Below, piece after piece: positions 40,848 through 50,485 of a stretch of 64,000 nt of DNA (its first letter is position 1; each line of letters begins with the position of its first letter). The stretch covers positions 154,176 through 218,175 of the forward strand of contig JAJEHL010000017.1 in the NCBI GenBank assembly GCA_022823725.1. The letters are read 5' to 3'. Source of the stretch: Candidatus Latescibacterota bacterium. GTDB lineage: Bacteria; Latescibacterota; UBA2968. The notes below the pieces were generated by a model. It was not told where the DNA came from. It did not search any database and saw nothing but the letters and a program-made list of their open reading frames with translations. Made by a program: the position numbers and the translations under genes.

Positions 40848-41471
40848 CTAAAAAGATCGCATCAAACCCACAATTTTACCGGCAATTCGGAATGACTCGT
40901 GGCTATCCCCCACCACAATGGGTTGATAGGCTTCATTTTCGGGTATCAGCTTGACTTGTGACCCTTCTCGATAGTAGCGCTTAACCGTCGCTTCTTCGCC
41001 AATCACAGCCACCACAATCTCACCTTGATGGGCGGATTCTTGATGGCGCGCAAGTACAAAATCGCCATCTAATATCCCGGCATCGCGCATGCTATCCCCC
41101 TCAACCTGAAGGGCAAAAACATCGCCGCGCGGCACAAATCCAGAATCCACCGCAAGCGTGCTCTCTATATTTTCCATCGCCAGAATCGGTTCACCCGCAG
41201 CAACGCGCCCAATCACTGGCACTTCGCGCACGTCCCCGGAAAGCGATGCATCCTGATAATCCGTCAACTCAATGCTGCGCGACAACATGGCAGTCCGCCG
41301 AATATACCCTTTCTTTTCCAATGCAGACAGCGTGGTTCGCACTCCATTGGTTGAAGCAATCCCAAAAGCCTCCATAATTTCTCGGATCGTAGGCGGATAT
41401 CCCTGATCGCGAATTACCTGAGCGATAAAATCGTATATCTCCTGTTGGCGCGCAGTTAGTTTTTTTCGCAT
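40848..41471 (-). CDS. lexA: SOS repressor LexA
   Basis: This 207-residue repressor has a winged-helix DNA-binding domain (1-70: T-A-R-Q-Q-E-I-Y-D-F-I and G-Y-P-P-T-I-R-E-I) and the S24 self-cleavage domain. The cleavage bond is Ala92-Gly93 in R-V-A-A-G-E-P-I, the catalytic serine Ser127 in G-D-S-M, and the lysine Lys164 in A-T-V-K-R. ATG 41471 has a strong AAGGAGG; longer upstream frame is non-homologous and overlaps the promoter. It represses DNA-damage genes until RecA filaments trigger its cleavage. Confidence 0.95.
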   Translation of the reverse strand: MRKKLTARQQEIYDFIAQVIRDQGYPPTIREIMEAFGIASTNGVRTTLSALEKKGYIRRTAMLSRSIELTDYQDASLSGDVREVPVIGRVAAGEPILAMENIESTLAVDSGFVPRGDVFALQVEGDSMRDAGILDGDFVLARHQESAHQGEIVVAVIGEEATVKRYYREGSQVKLIPENEAYQPIVVGDSHESFRIAGKIVGLMRSF

Positions 41472-41526
41472 AATACACCTCCTTATTATTAGTCCAAAAC
41501 GCGTATATCCATAACCTGCACATTTG

Positions 41527-41555
41527 AATATAGTGAACGTTCGTGCATCCGTCAA
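41527..41555 (-). promoter_or_regulatory. lexA promoter with candidate LexA operator
   Basis: On the minus strand TTGACG (41555-41550), a 17-base spacer and TATATT (41532-41527). The spacer holds the perfect 8-base palindrome GAACGTTC at 41535-41542, which contains the half-sites of Gram-positive SOS boxes (GAAC...GTTC) but without the usual four-base spacer. Autoregulation is inferred from its place. Confidence 0.7.
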
Positions 41556-41645
41556 GTTATCATCTCAAATAATTTTTAATAAATGTACTCTCTTTTTTCC
41601 ATCTCACCTACACTAAACACCGTAAATACATCTATATATCCTCTC

Positions 41646-41674
41646 TTGACACCGCAAATACCCCCTTGTATCTT
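41646..41674 (+). promoter_or_regulatory. Sigma-70 promoter of the unknown/PqqD pair
   Basis: TTGACA at 41646-41651, 17-base spacer, TATCTT at 41669-41674; start near 41681, 38 bases before ATG 41719. Confidence 0.65.
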
Positions 41675-41718
41675 ATCTGTGTGAGCGCAGACACACGAGC
41701 ACTGAACGGAAAAACACC

Positions 41719-42660
41719 ATGAAAAATCTCGCATTTGACGAATACATACCTTTTGCCTGGCATGGCATTGGCTTGACCATACCATCAGAATGGAACCCGG
41801 GCAAAATATCGGGCGAGGCCAACTCGGGCGAAGTGCGCCTCGACGATTCTCAAATTGCACGCCTCGAACTCGAGTGGAAAGAAGCACGGGGGGATGACCG
41901 CGTGGCGCAAATTGTGGATCGCTACATCGAAGGTCTGGCAAAAAATGCCAAAAAACAAAAAAGCCGCCTGCGCGTTGAACGCGACCCCAAAGCCATTGAC
42001 CTCGACCTTCCCGGCATGCAAAACACGCAGTATTTTGTTTGGCAATCGCGTTACACAGTACACACCCTCGCAACGTATAGTCCCGCCTCGGATCGGCTCA
42101 TTTTCATTCGAATTATGGGACGCACAGACGAAAATCTCGACGCCGTTTTGCCCCTCGTCCTCAACACCCTTCGAGATACCCCGCCCGGCGGTCCCCTGAC
42201 CTGGGCACTCTACGATCTGATCTGCCAATCGCCCCCAGAATACGAACTCGAAAATTTTGAACTCAAATCCGGGCATATAGGCTTGAGATTTCAAAAAAAC
42301 AGCACCAGGCTCAATATTGACCGCTTCAGCCTGGCACGCACAATCCTCAATAGCAAAGACCTCGATGAATGGTATGTTGAATTTTTTACAAAAGACCTTC
42401 GACATATTCACATTGAAACCGATATTCAAACCCAGGGCACCAACATCGTACTATCGGTCAATGGACGTCCTAAAAGCCGATGGCAGGGCTTTCTTCAACC
42501 CTTGCCCTTTTGGAACATGCGTCCCCGCCAGAATCTTTCGGGACGGATTTGGACCGATATGGAGACCAATAAAATTTTTGTTGTACAGACCTTCTGGAAA
42601 AAATCCGAAGGTGCCCCAAACCTCGATGCCTATTGCAAAGATGTAACAGCCATTTCCTAA
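41719..42660 (+). CDS. Unknown protein paired with a PqqD-like protein
   Basis: This 313-residue protein is soluble, without signal peptide or membrane segment. I do not recognise a named domain. The N-terminal half has F-A-W-H-G-I-G-L-T-I-P-S-E-W-N-P and then A-R-L-E-L-E-W-K-E-A; the C-terminal half L-S-G-R-I-W-T-D-M and I-F-V-V-Q-T-F-W. Two similar beta-rich halves (opening I-P-x-x-W or Y-D-L-I and ending in I-F-I-R-I or I-F-V-V-Q) suggest an internal duplication. It is 39 bases before a PqqD-like gene, under its own promoter. It could be a peptide-modifying or peptide-binding protein by association; this is speculation. Confidence 0.6.
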   Translation: MKNLAFDEYIPFAWHGIGLTIPSEWNPGKISGEANSGEVRLDDSQIARLELEWKEARGDDRVAQIVDRYIEGLAKNAKKQKSRLRVERDPKAIDLDLPGMQNTQYFVWQSRYTVHTLATYSPASDRLIFIRIMGRTDENLDAVLPLVLNTLRDTPPGGPLTWALYDLICQSPPEYELENFELKSGHIGLRFQKNSTRLNIDRFSLARTILNSKDLDEWYVEFFTKDLRHIHIETDIQTQGTNIVLSVNGRPKSRWQGFLQPLPFWNMRPRQNLSGRIWTDMETNKIFVVQTFWKKSEGAPNLDAYCKDVTAIS

Positions 42661-42699
42661 CAGAATACATTTACCCCGTCTATTCAGCGGAGTCCTGTT

Positions 42700-43122
42700 A
42701 TGCTATTCAAAAAACAACCCAAAATTGGTCGCGAGGCCATGTTCCAATCCAAGCCCGTTCGCAACAATCAGGTCGAATGGGAAAAAAACGACGAGGGCGA
42801 GATCCACGTCACCCTTACCCGCGGCGATTCGTGGAAAGTACGCACGCTATCTAAAATCTTTTGGATTCCCCAACAGAAAACACTGGTACTCGACGAAATA
42901 GGCGCACAGGTCTGGGATATGTGCGACGGGCGCACAACCGTCGAAGCCATCATTAAACGCCTGAGCAAAACCCACCAACTCAATGTGAAAGAAGCCGAAA
43001 TATCACTCCTCGCCTATCTCAAAAAGCTCGGGCAAAAAGGACTGCTCGGCTTTGCCGTTGCCAAAAAAGACCTGCCCGGCAGCAAACGTCGCAGGCGCGC
43101 CAGCGGCAAGGCATGGGGATAG
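42700..43122 (+). CDS. PqqD-like peptide-chaperone-fold protein
   Basis: This 140-residue protein has the PqqD winged-helix-like fold in its middle: L-D-E-I-G-A-Q-V-W-D-M-C-D-G-R-T-T-V-E-A, then I-I-K-R-L, a helix and L-L-A-Y-L-K-K-L-G-Q-K-G-L-L. PqqD domains bind the leader of a ribosomally made peptide and deliver it to a modifying enzyme, usually a radical SAM protein. No such enzyme or short precursor gene is adjacent. The basic tail K-R-R-R-R-A-S-G-K is unusual. It is co-transcribed with the preceding unknown gene. Confidence 0.75.
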   Translation: MLFKKQPKIGREAMFQSKPVRNNQVEWEKNDEGEIHVTLTRGDSWKVRTLSKIFWIPQQKTLVLDEIGAQVWDMCDGRTTVEAIIKRLSKTHQLNVKEAEISLLAYLKKLGQKGLLGFAVAKKDLPGSKRRRRASGKAWG

Positions 43123-43187
43123 TGACATAGATTTTTATGTCCCCTAATATATTATTTTGCAATAAATTATTTTTTGTATTTTTAATC

Positions 43188-43216
43188 TTGACATTTTTGT
43201 ATGCTTTGGGTAAGTT
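43188..43216 (+). promoter_or_regulatory. Promoter of the SUF operon
   Basis: TTGACA at 43188-43193, 17-base spacer, TAAGTT at 43211-43216, in an AT-rich stretch. Start near 43223, 38 bases before sufB. An IscR/Rrf2-type operator is not obvious by eye. Confidence 0.7.
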
Positions 43217-43260
43217 AGCCATTGCGCGACGACTTTTTAGACCTCAAAAGGAGTTCTACA

Positions 43261-44730
43261 ATGAGTTCACAGACCCAGGAACTTGAAACGCTCGCAACGA
43301 GCGATTACAAATTTGGATGGGTGACAGATATCGAGCAGGAATCTGCACCTCCAGGTCTGAATGAAGACATTATTCGATTTATATCTGAGAAAAAAAACGA
43401 ACCCGACTGGCTGCTCGAATGGCGTTTAAAAGCCTATCGCCACTGGCTGACCATGACAGACCCGCTCAAACGCAAAAAAAGCGAACAGTGGGCTATGGTT
43501 ACCTATCCCGATATCGACTATCAAAGTATTGTGTATTACTCAGCACCTAAACAAGCAGGCGATGGTCCCGCAAGCCTGGACGAAGTCGATCCCGAACTGC
43601 TCGCCACCTATGAAAAACTCGGCATCCCCCTCGAAGAGCAAAAAATGCTCGCCGGTGTGGCTGTCGATGCGGTCTTTGACAGCGTCTCAGTCGCCACCAC
43701 CTTTAAGGAAACACTCGCCGAAGCGGGCGTTATCTTTTGCTCTTTTTCGGAAGCCGTACAAGATCACCCCGACCTCGTGCGCCAATATCTCGGTTCTGTC
43801 GTCCCGCACACCGACAATTATTTTGCCGCCCTCAACTCGGCTGTCTTTAGCGATGGGTCCTTCTGCTATATCCCCAAAGGCGTGCGCTGTCCAATGGAAT
43901 TATCGACTTATTTCCGCATCAACGCCGCCAACACCGGGCAGTTTGAGCGCACGCTCGTCATCGCCGAAGAAGGTGCTTATGTATCGTATTTGGAAGGTTG
44001 TACGGCGCCAATGCGCGATGAAAACCAGCTCCACGCAGCCGTGGTCGAACTCGTCGCACTCGACAATGCACAGATCAAATACTCCACTGTCCAAAACTGG
44101 TATCCCGGCGACATAGACGGCAAGGGAGGCATCTACAACTTTGTCACCAAACGCGGCGCTTGTCGGGGCGCAAATTCCAAAATCTCGTGGACACAGGTCG
44201 AAACCGGCTCGGCCATCACCTGGAAATATCCCAGTTGCATTCTTCAAGGTGACAACTCAGTCGGCGAATTTTACTCTGTCGCCGTCACCTCCCTCAAGCA
44301 ACAGGCGGACACCGGCACAAAAATGATTCACATTGGGAAAAACACCCGAAGTACCATCATCTCCAAGGGCATATCCGCCCTGCTCGGACAAAACACCTAT
44401 CGCGGTGCCGTGCAAGTGCTCAAAGGCGCACACAACGCCAGAAACTTTACCCAATGCGACTCCATGCTCATCGGCGACCAGTGCGGCGCACACACCTTTC
44501 CCTATATCGACGTGCGCAACCCATCCGCACACGTTGAGCACGAAGCCACCACATCCAAAATTGGCGAAGACCAGATCTTCTATTGCAACCAGCGCGGCAT
44601 CTCCACAGAAGACGCCGTTTCAATGATCGTCAACGGCTTCTGCAAAGAAGTCCTCGCAGAATTGCCAATGGAATTTGCAGTCGAAGCCCAAAAGCTCCTC
44701 GGCATCAGCCTCGAAGGCAGCGTCGGTTAG
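43261..44730 (+). CDS. sufB: Fe-S cluster assembly scaffold subunit SufB
   Basis: This 489-residue protein is a parallel beta-helix that builds clusters with SufC and SufD. Landmarks: [10 protein letters not shown], then [23 protein letters not shown], the N-W-Y-P-G-D block, S-A-I-T-W-K-Y-P-S and [11 protein letters not shown] with the essential cysteine. ATG 43261 is preceded by AAAAGGAG; the upstream ATT/ATG-less extension is not family-like. First gene of the operon. Confidence 0.97.
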   Translation: MSSQTQELETLATSDYKFGWVTDIEQESAPPGLNEDIIRFISEKKNEPDWLLEWRLKAYRHWLTMTDPLKRKKSEQWAMVTYPDIDYQSIVYYSAPKQAGDGPASLDEVDPELLATYEKLGIPLEEQKMLAGVAVDAVFDSVSVATTFKETLAEAGVIFCSFSEAVQDHPDLVRQYLGSVVPHTDNYFAALNSAVFSDGSFCYIPKGVRCPMELSTYFRINAANTGQFERTLVIAEEGAYVSYLEGCTAPMRDENQLHAAVVELVALDNAQIKYSTVQNWYPGDIDGKGGIYNFVTKRGACRGANSKISWTQVETGSAITWKYPSCILQGDNSVGEFYSVAVTSLKQQADTGTKMIHIGKNTRSTIISKGISALLGQNTYRGAVQVLKGAHNARNFTQCDSMLIGDQCGAHTFPYIDVRNPSAHVEHEATTSKIGEDQIFYCNQRGISTEDAVSMIVNGFCKEVLAELPMEFAVEAQKLLGISLEGSVG

Positions 44731-44755
44731 ATCACAATTTAAGGAAAAAAATAAC

Positions 44756-45517
44756 ATGCTCGAAATTCGGAATCTGCACGCAGGTGTGGAAGGCGCGGAA
44801 ATCCTCCACGGCATCAACCTCACGGTCAACGCGGGAGAAATCCACGCCATCATGGGCCCCAACGGGTCGGGTAAAAGCACATTGGCTCAGGTGCTCGCGG
44901 GTCACGAAGCCTATAGTGTTACAGAAGGCGAAGTCATCTACGAGGGCCAGGACCTGATCGATATGGACCCGGATGAACGCGCAGCACAGGGCGTCTTCCT
45001 CGCCTTTCAGTACCCGGTAGAAATACCCGGTGTCAACAGCGCGTACTTCTTGCGCACCGCACTCAACGCCCTTCGAACGGCCAGAGATGAAGAAGAAGTC
45101 GATGCCATAGACTTTCTCACACTGATTCGCGACAAACTCAAACTGGTCGAAATGGATGAAAAATTCCTCAAACGTTCGGTCAACGAGGGCTTTTCCGGCG
45201 GCGAAAAAAAACGCCATGAAATACTGCAAATGGCCGTTTTAGAACCCCGCCTTTCCATACTCGACGAAACCGATTCTGGACTCGATATCGACGCCCTGCG
45301 CGTTGTTGCCAACGGCGTCAATACACTCCACAGCGCGGACAAAGCGGCCATTGTGGTCACACACTATCAGCGCTTGCTCAACAATATCGTGCCCGACTTT
45401 GTCCACGTTATGCTCGACGGACGCATCGTGCAATCGGGCGACAAAACACTCGCCCTGGAACTGGAAGAAAAAGGCTATGACTGGATCAAAGAAGAACACG
45501 CGACACACAGCGTCTAA
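44756..45517 (+). CDS. sufC: Fe-S cluster assembly ATPase SufC
   Basis: This 253-residue ABC-type ATPase is cytoplasmic and not a transporter. Walker A is G-P-N-G-S-G-K-S-T, the signature F-S-G-G-E-K-K-R, and Walker [12 protein letters not shown]. The [12 protein letters not shown] segment is the family's Q-loop. ATG 44756 has AAGGA upstream. It powers conformational change in SufBCD. The 3' end overlaps the likely sufD start. Confidence 0.97.
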   Translation: MLEIRNLHAGVEGAEILHGINLTVNAGEIHAIMGPNGSGKSTLAQVLAGHEAYSVTEGEVIYEGQDLIDMDPDERAAQGVFLAFQYPVEIPGVNSAYFLRTALNALRTARDEEEVDAIDFLTLIRDKLKLVEMDEKFLKRSVNEGFSGGEKKRHEILQMAVLEPRLSILDETDSGLDIDALRVVANGVNTLHSADKAAIVVTHYQRLLNNIVPDFVHVMLDGRIVQSGDKTLALELEEKGYDWIKEEHATHSV

Positions 45518-46802
45518 TCACACATCCTGGATTCAAAAATTTGAATCCAGCCTCAATGGTCAGCCACTGCGCGCATTGCGCCAACGCGCAATTGCCGACT
45601 TTGACCGCCTGGGATATCCCACCACAGCGGATGAAGCCTGGAAAAGCGTGAATCCATCTGCGCTCATCAGAACCAATTTTGAGCCTGCTGCCCCAGTTCC
45701 CCTTGCAGACGCAGAATTGGAACCCTTCATCTATCCAGACCTGCAGGCCATCCGCCTCGTATTCGTCAATGGGCATTACGCGCCAGAACACGCATCTGAC
45801 ATACCAGAAGGCATAAACATCGCCAACCTCGCCGATGTTTACGACCATCCACTCGTCAAAGCGCACCTGGGCAAACTCGCACAAACCGCGGATTTGGCCT
45901 TCACCGCCCTCAACACGGCATTCATGCGCGATGGCGTATTCATCCACGTTCAGCCAAATATCACAGTCGAAGCCCCCATTCATATCCTCTTTATCACAAC
46001 GGGATCAGAAATCCCCAAAATATCTCATCCGCGCAACCTGATCATCGCAGACGAGAACAGTCAACTCTCAATTGTCGAAACCTATGCGGGGATCGGCTCA
46101 GAAGCTTACTTCACCAATGCAGTCACAGAAATCATCGCCCGCGACAACGCCAGCGTGAATAGTATCCGCCTCGAATTACAGGGAACAGCCGGTTTGCACG
46201 TCGCCAATTTTCAGGCACAACTCGGGCGCAACAGCAGGATGACCTTTCACGATTTTACACTCGGCGGGGCATTTGTCCGCAACGACGTAAGCGCGTACAT
46301 GCGCGGCGAAGGCAGTGAAGCCACTGTCAATGGATTCTATGCCCTCGAAGGATCCCAACACGTCGATAACTATACCCTGCTGGAGCACGCCGAACCTCAT
46401 TGCCCCAGCCACGAACTCTACAAAGGGATTCTGGGAGGCTCATCGCGTGCGATTTTTCGGGGAAAAATTCACGTACATCAAAAAGCGCAACACACAGATG
46501 CCTACCAGCAAAACGAAAATATTCTGCTTTCGGACAACGCGCGTGTCAACACCAAACCCCAGCTCGAAATCTACGCCGACGAAGTCAAATGCTCACATGG
46601 CGCGACAATAGGCCAACTCGACGAAAACGCGCTCTTTTACCTGCAAGCACGCGGCATTCCCAAAGCCGAGGCAAAGCGAATTTTGCTTCGCGCTTTTGCC
46701 GATGATATTATCGGGCGCGTGACCCTTGCTCCCGTTCGGTCACACCTCAGCGACTTAATCGACACCCGCCTCGAACATATCGATGCAAGGGAAACAGCAT
46801 GA
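45477..46802 (+). CDS. sufD: Fe-S cluster assembly subunit SufD
   Basis: This 441-residue SufB-like subunit. The segment A-D-E-A-W-K-S-V-N near residue 45, then [18 protein letters not shown], and the C-terminal [12 protein letters not shown] with the conserved histidine identify it. The start is uncertain: the only ATG that gives a typical N-terminus is 45477, inside the last 41 bases of sufC, with AAGG before it. Longer frame is an out-of-phase reading of sufC. Confidence 0.92.
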   Translation: MTGSKKNTRHTASNHTSWIQKFESSLNGQPLRALRQRAIADFDRLGYPTTADEAWKSVNPSALIRTNFEPAAPVPLADAELEPFIYPDLQAIRLVFVNGHYAPEHASDIPEGINIANLADVYDHPLVKAHLGKLAQTADLAFTALNTAFMRDGVFIHVQPNITVEAPIHILFITTGSEIPKISHPRNLIIADENSQLSIVETYAGIGSEAYFTNAVTEIIARDNASVNSIRLELQGTAGLHVANFQAQLGRNSRMTFHDFTLGGAFVRNDVSAYMRGEGSEATVNGFYALEGSQHVDNYTLLEHAEPHCPSHELYKGILGGSSRAIFRGKIHVHQKAQHTDAYQQNENILLSDNARVNTKPQLEIYADEVKCSHGATIGQLDENALFYLQARGIPKAEAKRILLRAFADDIIGRVTLAPVRSHLSDLIDTRLEHIDARETA

Positions 46803-48079
46803 ATTCGCCTCTGGACATATTAACACTTCAACCGCCCGAGGCAGCCGTGCGTCCAGCACTGCCTTTTGACGTGCGCCGCGTTCGCGCGGACTTCCCCATC
46901 CTGGGCCAACAAGTGCAGGGTCAACCGCTCGTGTACCTCGACAATGGCGCCACAGCGCAAAAACCCCGCGCGGTCATCGATGCCCTCTCGCATTATTACA
47001 CCGACCAAAATGCCAATGTCCACAGAGGCGTACACCACCTCTCGCAAATAGCGACCGATGTTTATGAAGCCGCCAGAAGAAAGGTGGCGACCTTTATCAA
47101 CGCCGCCTCAGACAGAGAGATCATCTTTGTGCGCGGAACCACCGAAGGCATCAATCTCATCGCACAAACCTTTGGGCGCGAGCAAATTGGCGAAGGCGAT
47201 GAAATTATCATCACTGAAATGGAGCACCATTCCAACATCGTCCCCTGGTGGATGCTCTGCCGGGAAAAAGGAGCCAAACTGCGCGTCATCCCCATGAACG
47301 ACCGGGGCGAACTCTGCATGGACACATATCAAACCCTTTTCTCCCAGCATACAAAACTCGTCTCCATCGTACACATCTCCAATGTGCTGGGCACAGTCAA
47401 TCCCGTGGAAGAAATCGTGCAAATCGCGCACGCACACGGCGTGCCCGTACACATCGACGGCGCACAAGCCGTGCCTCATCAGCGCGTAGATGTCCGCGCC
47501 CTCGGCTGCGAATTCTACACCTTCTCGGGACACAAAATGTTTGCGCCCACTGGCATTGGCGTCCTGTATGGCTGCGAAACATATCTCGATACCATGCCGC
47601 CCTACCAGGGTGGCGGCAGTATGATCCAGAGCGTTGACTTTGACAATATTACGTACGGAAACACACCCAACAAATTTGAAGCGGGAACGCCCAATATCGC
47701 GGGCAGTATTGGCCTGGGTGCCGCCATTGATTACCTCAACAGTATCGACTTTGATGGCGCGGCAAAATACGAAACCAATCTGCTGGAATACGCACACGAC
47801 GCACTGCGCGACGTGCCGGACCTCAAATTGATCGGCACAGCCGAGCGCAAAGTAGGCGTGCTCTCATTTACCCTCTCCGATATTCATCCCCACGATGTGG
47901 GCACCATTCTCGACCAGGCCGGTGTCGCGGTTCGCGCCGGGCACCACTGCGCGCAACCCATTATGAAACACTACGACATACCCGCAGCAACGCGTGCTTC
48001 CCTGGCATTTTACAACACGCGTGAAGACATTGACGCCCTGGTCTCTGGCCTTCACAGTGTGCGAAAGATTTTTGGCTGA
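46799..48079 (+). CDS. sufS: Cysteine desulfurase SufS
   Basis: This 426-residue PLP enzyme takes sulfur from cysteine to form a persulfide. T-F-S-G-H-K-M-F supplies the PLP lysine and R-A-G-H-H-C-A-Q-P the nucleophilic cysteine (class II). Also visible: D-N-G-A-T-A-Q-K-P near the start and G-A-Q-A-V-P-H. It starts by ATGA overlap with sufD and shares an A with sufU. Confidence 0.97.
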   Translation: MNSPLDILTLQPPEAAVRPALPFDVRRVRADFPILGQQVQGQPLVYLDNGATAQKPRAVIDALSHYYTDQNANVHRGVHHLSQIATDVYEAARRKVATFINAASDREIIFVRGTTEGINLIAQTFGREQIGEGDEIIITEMEHHSNIVPWWMLCREKGAKLRVIPMNDRGELCMDTYQTLFSQHTKLVSIVHISNVLGTVNPVEEIVQIAHAHGVPVHIDGAQAVPHQRVDVRALGCEFYTFSGHKMFAPTGIGVLYGCETYLDTMPPYQGGGSMIQSVDFDNITYGNTPNKFEAGTPNIAGSIGLGAAIDYLNSIDFDGAAKYETNLLEYAHDALRDVPDLKLIGTAERKVGVLSFTLSDIHPHDVGTILDQAGVAVRAGHHCAQPIMKHYDIPAATRASLAFYNTREDIDALVSGLHSVRKIFG

Positions 48080-48531
48080 TGTCAGACTTGCGCGAACTCT
48101 ATCAGCAACTCATTCTGGATCACAACAAAAACCCCAGAAATTTTCGCGTACTCGATCCAGCAGACCGCTTTGCCGAAGGCTACAATCCACTGTGCGGCGA
48201 TAAAGTGGAAGTTTATCTCCAACTCCAGGGCAACCGCATAAAAGACATTGGCTTTCAGGGGTCGGGATGCGCCATTTCCAAAGCATCGGCTTCCCTAATG
48301 ACCGAAACCATCAAAGGCAAAACCCTCGGCGAAACAGAAACCCATTTCAAAGACTTTCAAGCGATGCTCACCGACCCATCCAGCAATCTCGACCTCGACC
48401 AGATGGGCAAACTATTCGTTTTTGCCGGCGTGCGCGACTATCCCACCCGCATCAAATGCGCGACCCTATCGTGGCACGCGCTTCGAGCAGCCATAAACAA
48501 TGTCCAAACGCCCATAACAACAGAGAGATAA
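48079..48531 (+). CDS. sufU: SufU-type sulfur acceptor protein
   Basis: This 150-residue zinc-type protein takes the persulfide from SufS. Y-N-P-L-C-G-D gives the first cysteine, then G-S-G-C-A-I-S-K-A-S-A-S, and R-I-K-C-A-T-L-S-W supplies the third. The SufU-specific insert between the last two (after M-T-E-T) is present. Start overlaps sufS as TGATG. With SufU there is no sufE or sufA in the operon. Confidence 0.93.
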   Translation: MSDLRELYQQLILDHNKNPRNFRVLDPADRFAEGYNPLCGDKVEVYLQLQGNRIKDIGFQGSGCAISKASASLMTETIKGKTLGETETHFKDFQAMLTDPSSNLDLDQMGKLFVFAGVRDYPTRIKCATLSWHALRAAINNVQTPITTER

Positions 48532-48534
48532 CAC

Positions 48535-48966
48535 ATGAGCCTCCTGAACATCTTTCGCAAAGACACAGATGCACAGCCCAGCAATGATTCCGACCATACT
48601 GAGGAAATTCACAATATTGAAACACCCGCAGAAAAATCCTCGCCAGAAGGTCCCATCGACACCGAAGCCGTAAAAAAAGAAATCGTAAAAGCATTCAAAA
48701 CAGTATATGATCCAGAAATTCCCGTTGACATTTACGAACTGGGCCTCATCTACGAAATCAAAGTAGAAGAAGACGGCAATACATACGTACAAATGACACT
48801 CACAGCACCCAATTGCCCCGCCGCGGGTATTTTGCCCGGACAGATCGAATCCGCAGCCCGATCTGTCGAAGGCGTTTACGACGTCAAACTCGACCTCGTA
48901 TTCGACCCTCCCTGGACGCCAGAACGCATGTCAGAAGCGGCCAAACTCGAATTGGGCCTGTTTTGA
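48535..48966 (+). CDS. SufT-like MIP18 (DUF59) Fe-S maturation protein
   Basis: This 143-residue protein carries a 45-residue low-complexity lead, then the MIP18 domain: V-Y-D-P-E-I-P-V-D-I-Y-E-L-G-L-I-Y and T-A-P-N-C-P-A-A with its single cysteine, ending D-P-P-W-T-P-E-R-M-S-E-A-A-K. Members help deliver clusters to target enzymes. Three bases after sufU. Confidence 0.9.
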   Translation: MSLLNIFRKDTDAQPSNDSDHTEEIHNIETPAEKSSPEGPIDTEAVKKEIVKAFKTVYDPEIPVDIYELGLIYEIKVEEDGNTYVQMTLTAPNCPAAGILPGQIESAARSVEGVYDVKLDLVFDPPWTPERMSEAAKLELGLF

Positions 48967-48994
48967 CAGTGCCTCTTACTGAAAAGGCTTTTTT

Positions 48995-49477
48995 ATGAAA
49001 TTGAGCACACAAGAAGAATACGGCCTTCGCTGTCTCATGCAGGTAGCACAGCGCGCATCTGAAACCGGTGGCAGCATCTCGATTCCCGAGATCAGCCGCG
49101 CCGAAGGATTATCCACCGCCCATGTCGGCAAACTCGTCCGCCTCTTGCGCCTGGGCGATCTCGTCGAAAGCGTGCGAGGTCAAGCCGGCGGATATAAATT
49201 GGCTCGCCCTGCCAGTGAAATCCTGATCTCCGATGTACTCGGTGCCCTCGGCGACCCTTTCTTCAATGAAGATTTTTGTGACGAACACACCGGCTATGAA
49301 GCCTGCTGCACCCATTCTGTCGATTGCTCAATTCGCTCCCTCTGGAACGCCATCCAATTTGTAGTTGACCAGATGCTCGACCGCATTACATTGCAAGACC
49401 TGATGGGAGATGGACACCAGCTCGAAAATCATCTCGCGCACAAAGCAGACGAACTCTTACAAGTCACAATGCCGTAA
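48995..49477 (+). CDS. Rrf2-family Fe-S-sensing regulator
   Basis: This 160-residue winged-helix repressor. The opening L-S-T-Q-E-E-Y-G-L-R-C and the recognition region S-T-A-H-V-G-K-L-V-R-L-L are typical of Rrf2/IscR proteins. The effector region has cysteines in F-C-D-E, A-C-C-T and D-C-S-I, enough to hold a cluster. It probably represses this operon when clusters suffice. It is unusual in being seventh, not first, in the operon. Confidence 0.9.
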   Translation: MKLSTQEEYGLRCLMQVAQRASETGGSISIPEISRAEGLSTAHVGKLVRLLRLGDLVESVRGQAGGYKLARPASEILISDVLGALGDPFFNEDFCDEHTGYEACCTHSVDCSIRSLWNAIQFVVDQMLDRITLQDLMGDGHQLENHLAHKADELLQVTMP

Positions 49478-49499
49478 TTGACACAGGAGAAAATACAAC

Positions 49500-50084
49500 A
49501 TGGACATCACCGTCACAGACGTTGCACAAACAGAAATTACCCGCTTGATACACGAGCAAGAACAGGTAATTACAGGCGTGCGAATAACCGCCGAAGCAAC
49601 ATCGCCCTTACAGGCCAACTACCGCCTCGCCTTTGTTGCCGAAGGACAGGACACCGACCGCGACACCACCATACCATACGACGGCTTCAGCATTTACATC
49701 GACGAAAACAGCGTGCCTTATGCCCAGGACATCACGCTCGATTTTGTCGATGGCCTGATGGGACGCGGCTTCAAAATTGACAACCCGCACAAAGTTCCCC
49801 CGCACCTCAAAGGCAGTGTGGCCGAAAAAATCCAAATGGTAATTGACGAAAAAATCAACCCGGGCATTGCCGCACACGGCGGTCACGTATCACTGGTCAA
49901 TGTGGAAGAAGACACGGCCTATCTTCAATTTGGCGGTGGATGCCAGGGCTGCGGGATGGTCGATGTCACCCTCAAACAGGGCGTGGAAGTCATGATCAAA
50001 GAAGCCGTTCCCGAAATCGCAAACATCCGCGATATCACAGACCACGCCGAAGGCACCAACCCGTATTACCAGACCACGCAATAA
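49500..50084 (+). CDS. NfuA-type Fe-S carrier
   Basis: This 194-residue carrier has a degenerate A-type (HesB-like) domain at 1-100, which lacks its three cysteines, and a NifU C-terminal domain with G-G-G-C-Q-G-C-G at about 145-152, where a [4Fe-4S] cluster is held between two subunits. This is the E. coli NfuA architecture. ATG 49500 with AGGAG upstream. It is the last gene before the operon terminator. Confidence 0.92.
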   Translation: MDITVTDVAQTEITRLIHEQEQVITGVRITAEATSPLQANYRLAFVAEGQDTDRDTTIPYDGFSIYIDENSVPYAQDITLDFVDGLMGRGFKIDNPHKVPPHLKGSVAEKIQMVIDEKINPGIAAHGGHVSLVNVEEDTAYLQFGGGCQGCGMVDVTLKQGVEVMIKEAVPEIANIRDITDHAEGTNPYYQTTQ

Positions 50085-50113
50085 GACTCTGGATTTCACC
50101 TTTAAAAAAGCGC

Positions 50114-50155
50114 GTGCCCGATTCTCACATACAAGAACCGGGCACTCTATTTTTA
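50114..50155 (+). terminator. Terminator of the SUF operon
   Basis: GTGCCCG (50114-50120) pairs with CGGGCAC (50139-50145); inside it TTCT/AGAA continue the stem around an A-C mismatch. A TCTATTTTTA tract follows. Confidence 0.85.
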
Positions 50156-50204
50156 TGCAAAATTACATCTTGCGTGATTCGTCCAGTCAAGCAAGGAGGT
50201 TTTA

Positions 50205-50474
50205 ATGCCTGTTATATCCATGTTCTATGGAATTATTATCTCTCTATACTTTTTTGATAACAGACAACATAATACCCCACATCTACACGCAAAGTATCAG
50301 GGCGAAGAAGCTGTGATATCGATTCCCGATGGCAGGCTCATTACAGGACACTTAAAATCGAACAAAATGAAGTTGGTGCAAGCGTGGATTGAGATCCACC
50401 AGGAAGAACTGATGGCTAATTGGGAACTTGCAATCGACGGGCAGGATGTGTTTAAAATTGATCCCCTCAGATAA
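50205..50474 (+). CDS. DUF4160 protein
   Basis: This 89-residue protein opens with a hydrophobic strand (M-P-V-I-S-M-F-Y-G-I-I-I), then H-N-T-P-H-L-H-A-K-Y-Q-G-E-E-A-V-I-S-I, and an A-W-I-E-I-H-Q-E-E-L-M-A-N-W helix: the DUF4160 pattern. It is typically found next to DUF2442, as here. A perfect AAGGAGG precedes the ATG. Function unknown; a toxin-antitoxin-like role is often suggested but not shown. Confidence 0.85.
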   Translation: MPVISMFYGIIISLYFFDNRQHNTPHLHAKYQGEEAVISIPDGRLITGHLKSNKMKLVQAWIEIHQEELMANWELAIDGQDVFKIDPLR

Positions 50475-50485
50475 GGAGGTAGGAC

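Noticed and set aside
47108..47797. 229-codon minus-strand frame
   Set aside because: Antisense shadow of sufS with no family features.
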